From contig NC_077246.1 of assembly GCF_947179165.1 (NCBI RefSeq), positions 67,930,921-67,994,920 of the forward strand: a DNA stretch of 64,000 bases, given 5' to 3'. Below are positions 22,601 through 34,900 of this stretch, in pieces. The notes beneath the pieces were generated by a model. It made no database searches. It saw only the letters and a program-made list of their open reading frames with translations, and was not told the DNA's origin. Made by a program: the position numbers and the translations under genes. Position 1 is the first letter of the stretch. Each line of letters starts with the position of its first letter. Origin of the DNA: Solanum dulcamara (Eukaryota; Streptophyta; Magnoliopsida; Solanales; Solanaceae).

Positions 22601-24478
22601 GAATATAAAACAACCATGGCTGTACTTTTTGCTGGAAATCACATACTTGTCCTATGATTTTACTAAATCATCATCAGTGAATTGATTATTGTACTTTTGA
22701 TTCAATTGGATGTTATTGCGTCACCTTTTGCTTATCCCTTTCGCAGCTCTCACTTGTTGCAGAATCCCTGTATGAAATGCTCTACTATAACATGGCTTCT
22801 CGTCTCTTAACTTTTCTTCAGGTTTGTGCAAGTCATATTATTCAGTTAGTTCCCTGAGAAATGATATTTCTGTTGCAAGTTTTTATTTAACGCTTGCCCA
22901 TTATGTTACTTCTATAATAGAAATTGCGCCCTAAGTTTTTGATCAAGCGAAACCAGCAGAAAAGACAGAGAGAAGAATCATCCAAGAAGAAAAGTGAGGA
23001 AAAATCAGCCAAGCGTGCAAAGAAGACAGATGAACATATGGAGGATGCCAAATCTACTAAAACTGAATCACATGGCAAACATGATCAAGAAGATGAGAAA
23101 TCGCCTTTCAAGGAAGAGGCTACATCACTAAATAATGCTGAAGAGACAGTTATACCAGATGAAGATGCGAATGATGACTCTGAGATGGATGAAGATCCGG
23201 AGGAAGATCCAGAGGAAGAATCAGAAATGCAAGACACAAGCCCACAGGATGGCCAGGCTAAGGAGTCAAAGGTTCCGTCTTCTCTTGCTACCACTTAACA
23301 ATTCTTTTATGTTGTGTTTTCTGTGTACTTAGTTATGTTTGGAATTTGCTGTTTATTGATCTCATTTAGCGAGAACATTGTCGGTAAATATTAGTTGCAG
23401 TAGGTATTTTCAGTTTCTTATATAATTCAATCAGAGTCTTACTAAATTAGCAATATGAAGAAACACTGCTCTGCATCTATTTTCAAGAATATTTTGGATA
23501 TTCTGGTACAATTAAGACTCAATAGAGGATTGGGATAGTGTAGTTTATGTAGAAGTTTTTTGCCAACACAAGAAATACTTGTATAATTTGGTAATTGGTG
23601 AATTAACTTTTTTTATTATCTTATTGGTGAAATAAACTTTATCAAACAGCTTATTGGTGAAATAAAAGAGAGTTCATTGGTGAACATTGATCTATATAAT
23701 ATGAAATTGTAGTGCCACTACAAATTTTATATGTTTGTTTCCGCATATTGAGGTAGACAAACAATAATTTGAACCCATTGATTGGTAAGTTGGTTTTGCA
23801 GCAAGGGTGTGGAAATGAAGAGACTAGATTTGGTGTAGTATTTACTGTAATCTTGTATGTTTCTGATTAGGAAAATGCCGAGGAAATGCAAACTGATGCT
23901 GATACTGGAGGTGAACTGTCTGGAAACAGCAAAGATGAAGGAGCTTCTGAGATAAAGCCAAATCTGGAATCAGGCAGCAAAGAAGAGACGACAAAGGTGG
24001 AAAAAAATACTAGAATTGCTCTGGGTGAGGTTAACAAAGAGCTGTTGCAGGTAAGTTGCTGGTTTCTCTCTTAATTTCTATTAATCATTCTTTATGTTCT
24101 CTATCTGATGTCTTCTTGCTTTGGAACAGGCCTTCAGGTTCTTTGACCGAAACAGAGCGGGATATGTTAGGGTAAACCAACTAAGCTTTGTCCTTTCCTC
24201 TCTCTCTCTACTTGTTGCATAGGGAACTCAATCATGTATGCCTTTATCAGGTCGAAGATATGAGACTAATCCTCCACAACTTGGGGAAGTTCCTTTCTCA
24301 CAGAGATGTCAAGGTTGGTTTATTTCGTATATTGGTTGTACCTTTACTGGGTTACTTTGCATGTCTGCTGACAATAACACATGTCACCCAGGAACTTGTG
24401 CAAAGTGCACTTATAGAGAGCAACACCGGGAGAGATGACAGAATTCTCTACAAGAAGTTGGTTGACATGAACTTGTGA
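10635..24478 (+). CDS. RSA1: RSA1/EMB1579-like CCAR1/DBC1 family protein
   Basis: Coding exons, all with GT-AG borders and matching phase: 10635-10706, 12512-12712, 14381-14662, 15307-15437, 15684-16373, 16474-16513, 17115-17207, 17281-17336, 17673-17790, 18520-18731, 18795-18873, 19655-19828, 21159-21186, 21294-22411, 22512-22586, 22747-22821, 22921-23271, 23871-24050, 24130-24171, 24251-24313, 24392-24478. They give about 1388 residues. Order: Tyr/Gln/Ser-rich N-terminus (MYPSRGSNVYGQQSYSSQS); an Arg/Glu/Asp mixed-charge tract (about 360-415); an S1-like segment (KVYSSSLVEIERDYLSLDRR, about 472); the inactive-Nudix DBC1 domain (about 490-715); a long Lys-rich region with repeated VKKRVIKRIVK-like motifs (about 780-1080); an acidic tract (about 1225-1250); and a C-terminal EF-hand-like segment (about 1318-1375). 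Known for the Arabidopsis relative: a nuclear protein tied to salt response and embryo development, of similar length. Assigning those roles here is inference. Confidence 0.9.
10887..11289 (+). mobile_element. Tandem TRIM-like element in RSA1 intron 1
   Basis: Two 128-bp direct repeats (10960-11087 and 11162-11289), both starting TGTTAA and ending ATCTTTA or GTCTTTA, are each preceded by a GAAGGGGTG purine tract. TGGTATCATAG, close to the initiator-tRNA primer site TGGTATCAGAGC, follows the first repeat (11090) and also lies upstream (10921) after a 32-bp LTR-end remnant (10887-10918). This is LTR-remnant, PBS, PPT, LTR, PBS, PPT, LTR, the layout of a tandem terminal-repeat retrotransposon in miniature. 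It has no coding capacity. Confidence 0.65.
11833..11916 (+). mobile_element. 54-bp RTE LINE tail with 15-bp target duplication
   Basis: A 54-bp piece (11848-11901) with GTGGAATTTCACTGGGTATG followed by TTG repeats is flanked by TCTCAATATAAATAC at 11833-11847 and 11902-11916. The piece matches the 3' end of the larger RTE copy ending at 30874. It is an extreme 5'-truncated insertion. Confidence 0.75.
13083..13209. mobile_element. Foldback element, inner 1
   Basis: Ends AAGCTATGTTGCTCGG and CCGCGCAACTTAGCTT are inverted repeats, with further inverted matches around TTCAAAAATAGTG / TATTTTTGGAGAA. The same family, larger, is seen at 62045-62513. Confidence 0.55.
13269..13464. mobile_element. 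hAT-like MITE, inner 2
   Basis: AGGGCCTGTTTGGATGGGCTT at 13269 is mirrored by AAGTTTATCCAAATAGGCGCTT at 13442-13463. The interior has short inverted ACTTATAAGCATAAGT-like words. The termini resemble plant hAT-type MITEs. The target duplication was not resolved. Confidence 0.55.
18990..19510 (-). pseudogene. LINE (L1-type) 3' coding remnant in RSA1 intron 11
   Basis: On the minus strand, about 19100-19300 translates to INKMTLAACVCYVWVERNS and EIRKIIQEVVFSG, the end of the zf-RVT region typical of plant L1 LINEs. The frame is broken elsewhere. The whole piece lies between exons 11 (ends 18873) and 12 (starts 19655), antisense to the host gene. Confidence 0.6.
20816..21049. mobile_element. Stowaway-type MITE in RSA1 intron 12
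   Basis: Termini CTCCGTCCAAAAAGAATGG (20818) and TTTTTTTGGGACAGAGGGAG (ending 21047) are inverted repeats of the CTCCCTCYGTCCCAAA Stowaway type, with TA on both sides (20816-20817, 21048-21049). Length is about 230 bp, no coding capacity. Confidence 0.75.
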
Positions 24479-24533
24479 AGTTTGTTGCAGGATTAGCTAG
24501 TGAATTATTATCAAATTTTAGTGCTGCCTTTTT

Positions 24534-24539
24534 AATAAA
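24534..24539 (+). terminator. Candidate poly(A) signal for the RSA1-like gene
   Basis: AATAAA, 56 bp after the TGA stop at 24476-24478. Placement only; other near-matches exist downstream. Confidence 0.35.
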
Positions 24540-25131
24540 TTATTTAATGGTGAACAAAGTATGCCCTGGAATAGACTTAATTATTAAGGCTAGTGGTTAA
24601 ATTATCGAAACCAAACCGTTACAGAATATTTGATACTTGTGCAAAGCATTTTTCATAGTGCGCATTCGGTTCTTAATCAGTGTGCAATTTGGCCATTTCC
24701 AATATGACTACATTCTCTAGTATATGCCAGACAATGCACAAGGCAGATGGAAGTTGTAGAAGCTGTCCGTCTCTACAATTCTATTCGGCTGTAAACATAT
24801 TTCCCTTCTCGTTAAGTTGTAGTTTCTCCTTTTGTTGTTGTGTTGGTTGGTTTGGGGATGGGCGGTGCATTGTCTCGCGGTTTTGGGAATGATTTTTGTC
24901 TTCGATATAGGTGTGAGCAGGCACAGATTTATAAAGCATAGAACCAAGATCAAAGTTTAGGAAATTGAAAACATCTGACTTGTGAGAGTGCACGTTAAAC
25001 GGCGAATGCCAAACACATACGCAGCCCCTCTAACTTGCCCCTAAATTTCAGTTGAGCAGGCACAATTTGTTCGAGTCTCCTTTGTTGGCAAATCACAATA
25101 CACATACTGGTCAAAATATTCTTCTTTACGT

Positions 25132-25181
25132 GTGTATATATATATATATATAGTAGATATATATATATATATATATAGTAG
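25132..25181. repeat. (TA)n microsatellite
   Basis: Two TA runs of about 10 repeats each separated by a TAGTAGA interruption, between the two convergent genes. Confidence 0.9.
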
Positions 25182-25949
25182 ATGATGAACCGTTTGGTGA
25201 AAATCTAGTCTCATCTACTTGTTGAATTTCTTAAACAGCATCAGGATCCTTTGTAAAGTTACTTGTACCGTTTCTTCCCACATGTAGACCAGAAATCTTT
25301 CTTTATGAACAGTTTGAATTTAGTACAAATACATACCCTTTACAACAAATTCACCTCTGTATATACAGCTCACGTTCTATGTAAATATGTTCTTTAACGT
25401 GTACTTCCTCTTAAGGTAAAGAGGTTGAGTTGAACCTGAAAATGAAATCGTCTTTAGTATAAAGTACTTAACCCCTGAAGTAGGACTTCACGGGGCGAAT
25501 TGGGATTAGCTAGCCAGTCACCCTTTTCTGAAAACAACTAATACTTAAATTGCAAACTAGTTACGATCAACTATATAAATCATTTACATCAATTCTGCTC
25601 TATTTGAGTTCATTTCAATCCAATACTCAATAATTTGTTGATTTTTACAGCAAATTAGGAAGAAAAAAAAAGAGAGAACAATTACACAACGAAAGGATGA
25701 TTTCGAAGTTATATTTGTTTCTCGAATTTACACACAGAAAGGTGGAATAATCTCGCCTGATATGGGATGACGAAAAAAGGCTGTTATTTCCTGATACTTC
25801 TTGCTCAGATATTCAGCTTCCGAAAATGGTTCAAAAACGTTCTTCTCATTGACCTAGTCATGTAAGTACCGCCAGTTGTTTTATGCATTTACACAAAATT
25901 GTGCACTTACACTAGCCAATAACCCAAACTGAGCACCGAGCATTCTCTA

Positions 25950-28900
25950 TCAACAAGCTGGCTCCTGTTTCAACTGGATTCCACTTCTGCAGCCAAACAT
26001 CATCGGCTGGGGAAATAGAGGGATCCATCACCATCATGACATGTTGCAAGAAATCTTGTTTAACATAGATGAACTTGGAGCATATTTAAGACGACCACAC
26101 AGAAGTTCTATTGACAGGGTAATTCTAGTGATATGGTGGAACTTGAAGAACCGATTCAGTAAGGCGCTGGATCAACCCTAGTGATATGGCATAAGAATTG
26201 AACGTTGTGTCTAAAAAAGGGTGCAAAAAGCAAGATCACCTGGGCTGAACTAGGCGAAAGACTACTAGCGAGCTCCTCATTCAAGAAGACTGGAAGTGGT
26301 GGCATTTGGCTCATAATCCCTGGCATATTTTTCATGCTGAAATGACATAATAACAGTAGTATTATATGAATGGCAGGACAATTAAAAGTCAGCATGGTGG
26401 CAAATAAAAAGGATGATAGAATTACTTATTTAAAATCGCAGTTAAATTGTTCTTCGTCCGGAAAAAGAGATCAACATTGTCCTGCAACTGCTCATTTACA
26501 TATTGACATCAGATATCAGAAGCTATGCAAAATAGAAAATAGTAAGGTAGGAACATCTGCCAGTCGCCCTCCCAAAGATGCGATAGAAACAGAAATAAAA
26601 ACAAAAAAAAAGACTAATCCATGAAGAAAAAGTTAAATAATTCCATCTTCTTTATTTTTACTTTTCCAAGGATTTTATACACCTCATTCAATTCCCACAT
26701 TAGTTTTCTTACTTCGTTCCTTTTTTTAATAACTGTGGTTTTCGAGCCAGCTTTCACGCACCTCGACTAATTTCATGGGACACCTACCACCTCCCACTAG
26801 CAATAGTTACCGGGTAACTCTGTCCACCAAGGCTAAGACAGATGGGAAGAAATTACCTAGTGTTTTTTGCCTCTGCTAGGATTTGAACCTGAGACCTACT
26901 TAGTTCTATTATTTTAACAGTAAATAACAAGTATCACCATTCTCTTTGTACTCAAACTAAAAGGACTACCAAAGCTGACACAGAAAGGCCAACAGATGAA
27001 AATGTCACCGATCTTTTTTATGACCTATGTTACATGCACTCTCAAGTCGTGGTAATTACCATTGCTGTCGAAGGATCAGGCTCATTAAAAGTTAATGTGA
27101 ACACAGACAAAACTTGGATATGGTTACAAGGAATCAGCAACTTAAATGTGTCCCTGGGTGTGTGTTTCTATACATATACAAGAGCAATTCAGAATTATCT
27201 TAATTTCATTTTAGAAGAGTGGTTTAAAAGTACTTAATATTAAATTGGCCCAATCTTTTGTCATTGTATACCTGTAATCTCATATTAATGAGCCTTCCTT
27301 CTTTTCTTGTTAGTGTTTCTATTGTATAAAAAGTAGCACCGGTTTAAAGTGCTTTTCTTTATAATGTAAGGTAGTAAACGCCATTTGAGGTGCTTAGTCG
27401 GGGTGCAAACTTAACAAAGTTTACATTCCTAGAGTGTTCAGAAAATCCATATAGTTTTCCAAGTCATTTAGATAAGATAGTTTAATATGCTTTACTTGGC
27501 CGAGGATTTATCAGAAACAGTCTCTCTACCTTCACAAGGTAGTTCATAAGGTAGGGATAAGGCTGTGTACACCCCACCCTCCCAAGACTCCACTTATGAT
27601 ATTACACGGGTATGTTGTTGTTGTTGTCGTCCCCACCCTCTCCAGACTCCACTTGTGGGATTATACTGGGTATGTTGTTGTTGTTAGATAACATTGATTA
27701 CACCAAAAACAAGTTTCTCAAACAACTAGATTTTTAGGCATTTATAGCTAGAGCATGTCCTCCAAACTCCAAAGCACCTCCTATTCTTTTCCTTCCCTGG
27801 GCCAAAATCTTCTAGTTTCCCCAAACATTTTCTTGCAACACATCGAAAATCCATCACTGGCTTTGGTATGGCCATTCCACCTTGAACATAAAAAAGATCA
27901 ACACCTACCAATATAAAGAGATGGTTGACTGCTTCACCATCCCACCCACACATGAAATATCTATGGCACAACTCCTCTTCTTTCTTTTGTGGTTATCCAA
28001 ACTAAGGACTGCTTCCAGCGCTGTCGTTCAACCAACTACCTCCAGGAGAGCTGTAGCTTCTATTTAATTTTCGGCGGAACTGCTGACCATGTGCCAAGTG
28101 TGACCACTAGAGCATAGAACAATTTTCTTTTGAAAATGGTAAAGTTGTATTATTCAGCATTAAGGACATGCTGGCAACCTCCAAAAAGTTATGGACCAAG
28201 AAAAAAGTAAAAAGTTACAGTAATTACAGAGATCCTGAAAAGTCTACTAACTGTTAAGCTTCTTCTATACCCTCTTCTTTACACCAAAAATACAAAGTAT
28301 TGATACAATTCTCGTTAATTTTCTGGTTTGGGTTAGAGATATCCTCAAAGCATTTGTTGTTTCTCTCTCTCCATGTTGACAACCATATGTTTTTCAAAAT
28401 TTAGCTCCTTCCTCTCCTTATCCAACAGATGAGTAGGTCAGCAGTGTGTTCTGGTATTACCCAATTTTCTTGAGACATACTTAGAAACAGAGACCGGATC
28501 TGTGTGCTAATCCTACAATGGAGAAACAGATGATTGTTGGTTTCCTTCTTCTCCTTGCAAAAAAAAAACATTTAACTGTGAATCTTTCAACTCTTTTCTT
28601 CGTCCATGAGTATCAGGGCCTATACAATCAAATCCATGTTTTATTGACATAGCTGACTTACTACTATCACCTTCCAGCTCTGGAAAACTTCCTGTCCCAG
28701 CTGTGGTCATTCTGTGAGGAGGAGATTTTTTATTTTATTTTTTAAATTGGTAATTGCTCTCTTCGGCATTAAGGACATGCTGGGGACCTCCAAAAAGTTG
28801 CTAACAAGAAAAGGAGAAAAAGGCTAATTACAGTGAACCTAACAAATCTACTAACTGTTCTACTTCCTCTGTACTTTACTCCTTACACCAAAAATAAAAG

Positions 28901-31900
28901 GAGACAAATACATTTCTCTTTCACTTTCTGAATGGAATTTGTTTTATTCTCATAACATCTTCCATTTCTCTCCTTCCATATTATCCACCAAATGCAAGCT
29001 GGGGTCATTCTCCGCCATTTCTTCTGGCTCTTACTTTCTCCTCTCCTAATCCAACAGCTCAGTAGGTCAGCAGTGTGTTCGGGCATAGTCCAGTTGTTGT
29101 CTGTGAGTTTCAAGAACATGGACCAAAGCTGGGAAGTGACTTTGCAATGCAAGAATAGGTGATTGTTGGTCTCATCTGTCTCATTGCAGAGAAAACATCT
29201 GAATACTATTTGTTGGCCCTTCTTCTTCAACACTTCTTGCGAGAGACATGCTCTCTTGGCCACCAACCATACAAAACACTTCACCTTAGTTGATGCCTGA
29301 CTTGTCCAAATCTGCCTCCACCTTGCCAATCTGATTCATTGAAGAGATCCTACTTCCATCCTGTAGAGCTTGTTCACAGAAAACCTTCTATCCTCAGTGT
29401 GTTTCCAGTTGATTATATCATTTCTTCTATCCTCAGAGTGTTTCCAAGAGTGTCAATCTCGGAGAATCGGTTTGAATTCATGCCGGGGCGGTCGACTATT
29501 GAAGCAATCCATCTTATGCAGAGACTGATGGAGAAATTTAAAGAAAGAAAAAGGGATCTTCATATGGTATTCATTGATCTTGAAAAGGCCTATGACAAAG
29601 TTCCAAGGGATATTCTCTGAAAGTGTCTAGAGGCTAAAGGTGCCCCGATGGTGTATATCAGAGCGATACAGAACTTGTATGCCGGAGTCAAGACACGGGT
29701 TCAGGCGGTGGGAGATGACTCAGAGCATTTTCCTATTGAGATGGGACTACATCAGGGATCTGTGCTGAGTCCGTTTCTTTTTGCATTCGTGTTGGATGAG
29801 CTGACACGGTCTATTCAAGAGGATGTTCCATGGTGTATGTTATTTGCAGATGATATAGTTTTGATTGATGAGACTCGGGACAGAGTCAATGATAAGTTGG
29901 ATGTTTGGAGACACACTCTGGAGTCCAAACGATTCAAATTGAGCAGGACCAAAACAGAATACTTGGAGTGCAAATTCAGTGTTGCGATGGATGAAGAGGG
30001 CATAGAAGTGAGGCTTGCCAATCAACCTATCCCCAAGAAAGAAAGTTTTAAGTATCTTAGATCCATCATCCAGAGTAGTGGGGACATCGATGATAATGTC
30101 ACGCACCGCATTGGGGCAGCATGGATGAAATGGAGGCTTGTCTTTGGGGTCCTGTGTAATAAGAAGGTACCATCCAAACTTAAAGGTAAGTTTTATAGAA
30201 TGGTGGTTAGACCGGCGTTGTTATATGAAGTGGAGTGCTGGCCAGTCAAGAACTCGCATGTTCAGAAGGTGCATGTTGCGGAGATGGGGATGTTGAGATG
30301 GATATGTGGTCACACTATGAGTGATGGAATTAGGAATGAGGCTATTCGGGAGAAGGTAGGAGTGGCCCCTGTGGCAGACAAAATGAGAGAAGCAAGGTTG
30401 AGATGGTTCGGGCATGTGCAGAGGAGGGGTGTCGATGCCACAGTTAGGAGGTGTGAGCGGTTGAATTTGGATGAGGTGATTGGACAGGATATGGCGTTAC
30501 TCCATATCACCGAGGACATGACCTTAGATAGAAAGGAGTGAAGGTCGCGGATTAAGGTAGAAGGTTAGTAGGAGTAGAAGGCTAGTAGGGATAGAATGAT
30601 GTCATGCATTGTGACAGTTTAGGATTAGTTGTAGCTCTAGGCGTATCATTATAGTTGTGTTGTTATTGCCTTTTGAGTATCTTAGTATGTTGTATTTGTT
30701 ATTGTTCTTGCCTTGTAAAATTTGCATCGTATTGTTTTTTTTTGCCGTTATGTTATATAAATTGGTTTTTTCTCATATTTGGGGCCGACATATTTGAGTC
30801 GAGGGTCTCTGCGTACATTCTACCCTCCCCAGACCCCACTTGTGGAATTTCATTGGGTATATTGTTGTTGTTGTGGACAGTCATGGTATAAAGTTCTGAG
30901 GAGATGTTCTATCCAATCAGAGCCTCCAGAAGAGCGGCAAATCTGGGTATGTTATAAAAACTTCTCCCTCAATGCAACATACCTAACCACAATCTGTCCA
31001 AAATTTTACATTCCATTCACAGCTTTATATCTAATGAATTTCCAAACACCTCCAGCTGCCTTATGATTTTATCCAGAAATTCACACCATGTGAGGTTGCA
31101 ACTGTTTTCAAGCACCACCACTGCTCTTTTGCAACCTACCTCCCTACTTTTACACCAAGTGTTAGTCTATTTCCTGCCACTTCCTCAACAACCAGTATTG
31201 TGCTTTGAAAGGTTTTTGACACCAAACCCTCCTTTATTCATTGGCTTAATCAACTATTCCCATTTAATAACATGGTATTTAATGATATTTATTCTCTCAC
31301 AATTACCCTCAGACATTATCCAACCCATCGTGACATGGCCTTGTCACGTTTTCTGTACCTGTTTGGCCAAGTGAAATTCCATTTTTTCAGAATCCAGAGC
31401 ATGATTTCCACCAGGTGTTTGATTCTTGTCATACCAGTATTGAATAATTCTATTCGCCCATTTGTGCCTTGATAGTTTCTGATAAAGGGTTCTTCCTGAT
31501 CACATGCATATCCTCATCCACCATACCAAACATTGACCCCTTGTTTCATCATCAATTTGGAAGAAACATATATAAATGTTAATCACAACTTCCTCATTCA
31601 TCTTCATTCTTCTATGCGTCCAAACTGACCATTCATATCAAATTTTTGTACTAAAAAACATCCAGAGATCTCAGCCAACTTACTCATTTTCCTGCATATG
31701 ATGGCTATGCCCTTCATATGATTTGGCAGCAGCATCTGAAACTTCACTGGTTGATTATTCCTCTGTTTACACAAGCTTTTTCTCAATGCAATATATTAAA
31801 ACCATGAAAATTCTGTCTGATTGTGTGAAACGATTTCGATAGACTTCTTGCCCCAAGGGAAAAAAATCTTCCCCTCTCTCGAGTTCCCTGTCTTCATGCA

Positions 31901-34900
31901 GCTCTTTTCTCATTAAACAAGATATGATCACACATGAGTCGCCTTAGACAAGCTTATAATGCTGCGTGAATGAAACTTATGTTAGCACTAAAGGATCAGA
32001 AACGATGCTGCAGAATCAGAAAATTGCCGCAGAGAGAGCAAGACTTGTCCAGCTCTTTTCTTGTCAGTATTAACAGAGCCAATGTTTTCTTTTCCCTGTT
32101 GGGCTATGGCTTTTAATAAATATCATCCCCAGAAAATTTTCTACAAGTCATCTTCCATTTCAAGAAAACTATTGAAGTCCTTCAACAAGAAGTCCGCATC
32201 TTGTTTTTCTGATTCTCCCCCAATTATTTCATAAGTTTCATTCTATAAACAAGAGGTTGAGACTGATACCTTGAACGTTGAGAGGTTAGCTGAAATTTTG
32301 TTAAGGGCCTGATTATTTTCTTCCAATAGACGCCTTGTTCCAAGTAATGCTGCTAAGCAACACAAAAACCAGTTAGACAATTAGAGGCAAAGCTGAATGA
32401 AACAACTCAAGATACAAAACCAAAAACACATAAGAATTTCACAATAGTATTAGCACAAGAACAAGATTGATCAGTAATTTCAGTAAGAGTTTTACCAGAT
32501 TATGCAAAATGACATATTTCAGTGTTTGCGTGAATAAATTGGTCAAACATAAAACATTTTGACAGTTGTATAAGTTGAAATTTACTTTAGTTACTGCAGT
32601 AATTTTTAGTCTAATAAGTTGCTTAAGTTTAGGATAATTTGAATTTTAAATTTTTATTAGATAGATTAGTTTACAACAACAACAACCCAGTGAAATTCCA
32701 CAACGTGGGGTCTGGGGATTAGATAGATTAGTTTGTTGAGATATTTTAGTTAGTTTTAAATTTCAACTATTGTGTTTTATGTTGGCTATTTAAAGCCCCT
32801 CAATGCTTAATAAAATTATTGAAAAACAATTGAAATCCATTTCAATCCAAAGAAAGTCATTTTAACTCCTTTTTTGCTGCCCCATTTTTTTAAAAAAAAA
32901 ACAGTGGCATCAAGAGCTTTATTGATCTTACGGGATCTGTGAGTTCTTTCAAAGAACTACCATACAATTTTTAACCCGTAAGGACTACCTTTTTAACCCA
33001 TAAGGGCTATCCATTTTAACCCACCAGGGCTATTTTCAACCCGTGCTTTTTTCAACGCATAGGCTATTTTAAATCAATTTTCAACCTAAAAAAAGGATGT
33101 CAAGTAGCAGTCTCTCTTTGAATGCCCAAAAAAGTTTCACTGACAAAAACTATCAGAATTGGTCATTGAAAATGAAATCATATTATGAAACATATCTTTT
33201 ATGTGATATTGTGATGGAAGAAAAATCATCACAACAACTCTTTGCAACTCCGAATTTCCAAATGAAAGCACTTTCAAACAAGAGAAAATCATAGATGGTG
33301 CTTTTTAAGCACAAAATCAAAAGAAGAAAAAGAAAGAAGAAGAAATTTTGCAAGTTCAAAAATGATCAAAGAATCACCAACCACTAAAGCGGAATTTGAG
33401 GAGTAGTAATTTTATAAATTGCAGTAAATAAAGCAAAGGAGGAGTGTTGAAATTTACTTTAGTTACTATAGTAATTTTTAGTCTAATAAGTTGCTTAAGT
33501 TTAGGATAATTTGAATTTTAAATTTTTATTAGATAGATTAGTTTGTTGAGATATTTTAGTTAGTTTTAAATTTCAAACTATTATGTTTTATGTTGGCTAT
33601 TTAAAGCCCCTCAATGCTTAATAAAATTATTGAAAAGCAATTGAAAGTCATTTCAATCCAAAGAGAGTCATTTTAACTCTTTTTTTGCTGTCCCATCTTT
33701 TAAAAAAACCAACAGTATACTTGCATTCGGAACACGTACAAGATCACACTTTCACTCCCTTCCTCTATTTATCCTTACAAATCTTGTTTCCCGAAATTAG
33801 GTTACAAGAAAGTTGTGCAACCCACACAAACAGTTCAAATATGATCAACTTGTAACATCCCAATTCTTCTTATTTTAAACTTCCCTTTCCCATTCAAACA
33901 AAAACATGCAACACAACCTTTTTCCATCTCCTTCACTTTATCGGGATAGTGATTTCCAAACTAAGCATTGTGAATTGTGCAAGAAGAAGCTAAATAACGA
34001 ATTGTTATTAAGATTTAAGAGTGAATATATTGTCATTAGATTTTATCACAGAAGAAAGAAGAAGCTTAATAAAATGATATTTCTATATTTTTCACTATAG
34101 CAGATTGCTGTTCATCTGATACCAGAATGAATAACACACACACTTTTAACCAGAAACATTATCTAGCTGCATCAGGTATTATTAGGTAAGCAATTATCTG
34201 TTACAAGATCATTTAAGTCAATTTCAGGAAACAGCTATTTAGTTAGAGAGGTCATAGAACAACTTTGTTTTCTGGCAAAAGGAAAATGGAGAAGAATAGT
34301 TTCCTATTGATAAACAGGTGAAACTAACCTCCTGATGGCAAAACATCACCATGGCCATGATGATTCATGGAGAGGGAATATGGAGCCAAGCTCATAAGTG
34401 AAGCAGATGCACTACTCTTTGAGGATATTTCTGCTAATTTATCCTGAAGAAGCATGAAAAATGTAATGTTTTTCTTTCTCTATGATAAAATATGCAAAAG
34501 GAAAGATGCATGTAGATAGAGACATCCCAATAGACATACATAGAGAGATGATTAGTGATTAATGTCATGAGTCATGACATACTGTAACTAGGGCAGAACA
34601 TATGAACTTTCGTAAAAGTAATTCCACTAATTCGGTTTCTAAAAGTAGAATTTACTAGTTCATTAGTGATCTGAAATGTGACCATTCAGAAATTTTCCTG
34701 AAGCAGAGGCAAAACGCAAAACCAATTGGCACATTCTACTAGATATGTAGACAATCCTATTGCTCCTTCCCATTAATAACAAAAAGGTGATGCCTCAGTA
34801 AAGAGAAGGGCAGCCCGGTGCACTAAAGCTCCCGCTATGCGCGGGGTCCGGGGAAGGGCCTGACCACAAGGGTCTATTGTACGCAGCCTTGCCTTGCATT

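Larger units (their letters stand above)
24479..25949. other. Convergent 3' intergenic region
   Basis: Lies between the stop of the RSA1-like gene and the stop of the minus-strand DUF3755 gene. It must hold both 3' UTRs; an AATAAA at 24534-24539 is a candidate poly(A) signal for the first. A TA-repeat block is listed separately. I see no gene. Confidence 0.6.
32568..33719 (+). mobile_element. Complete 1.14-kb non-autonomous LTR element
   Basis: Flanked by GTATA at 32568-32572 and 33715-33719. LTR1 is 32573-32903 (269 bp without a nested insertion), LTR2 is 33445-33714 (270 bp); they are nearly identical. The primer-binding site TGGCATCAAGAGC (32905-32917) follows LTR1 and the purine tract AAAGGAGGAG (33435-33444) precedes LTR2. 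The 0.53-kb interior holds only a 65-codon gag-like start (33097-33294, [20 protein letters not shown]) of the copia UBN2 type. It lies in DUF3755 intron 4. Confidence 0.85.
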
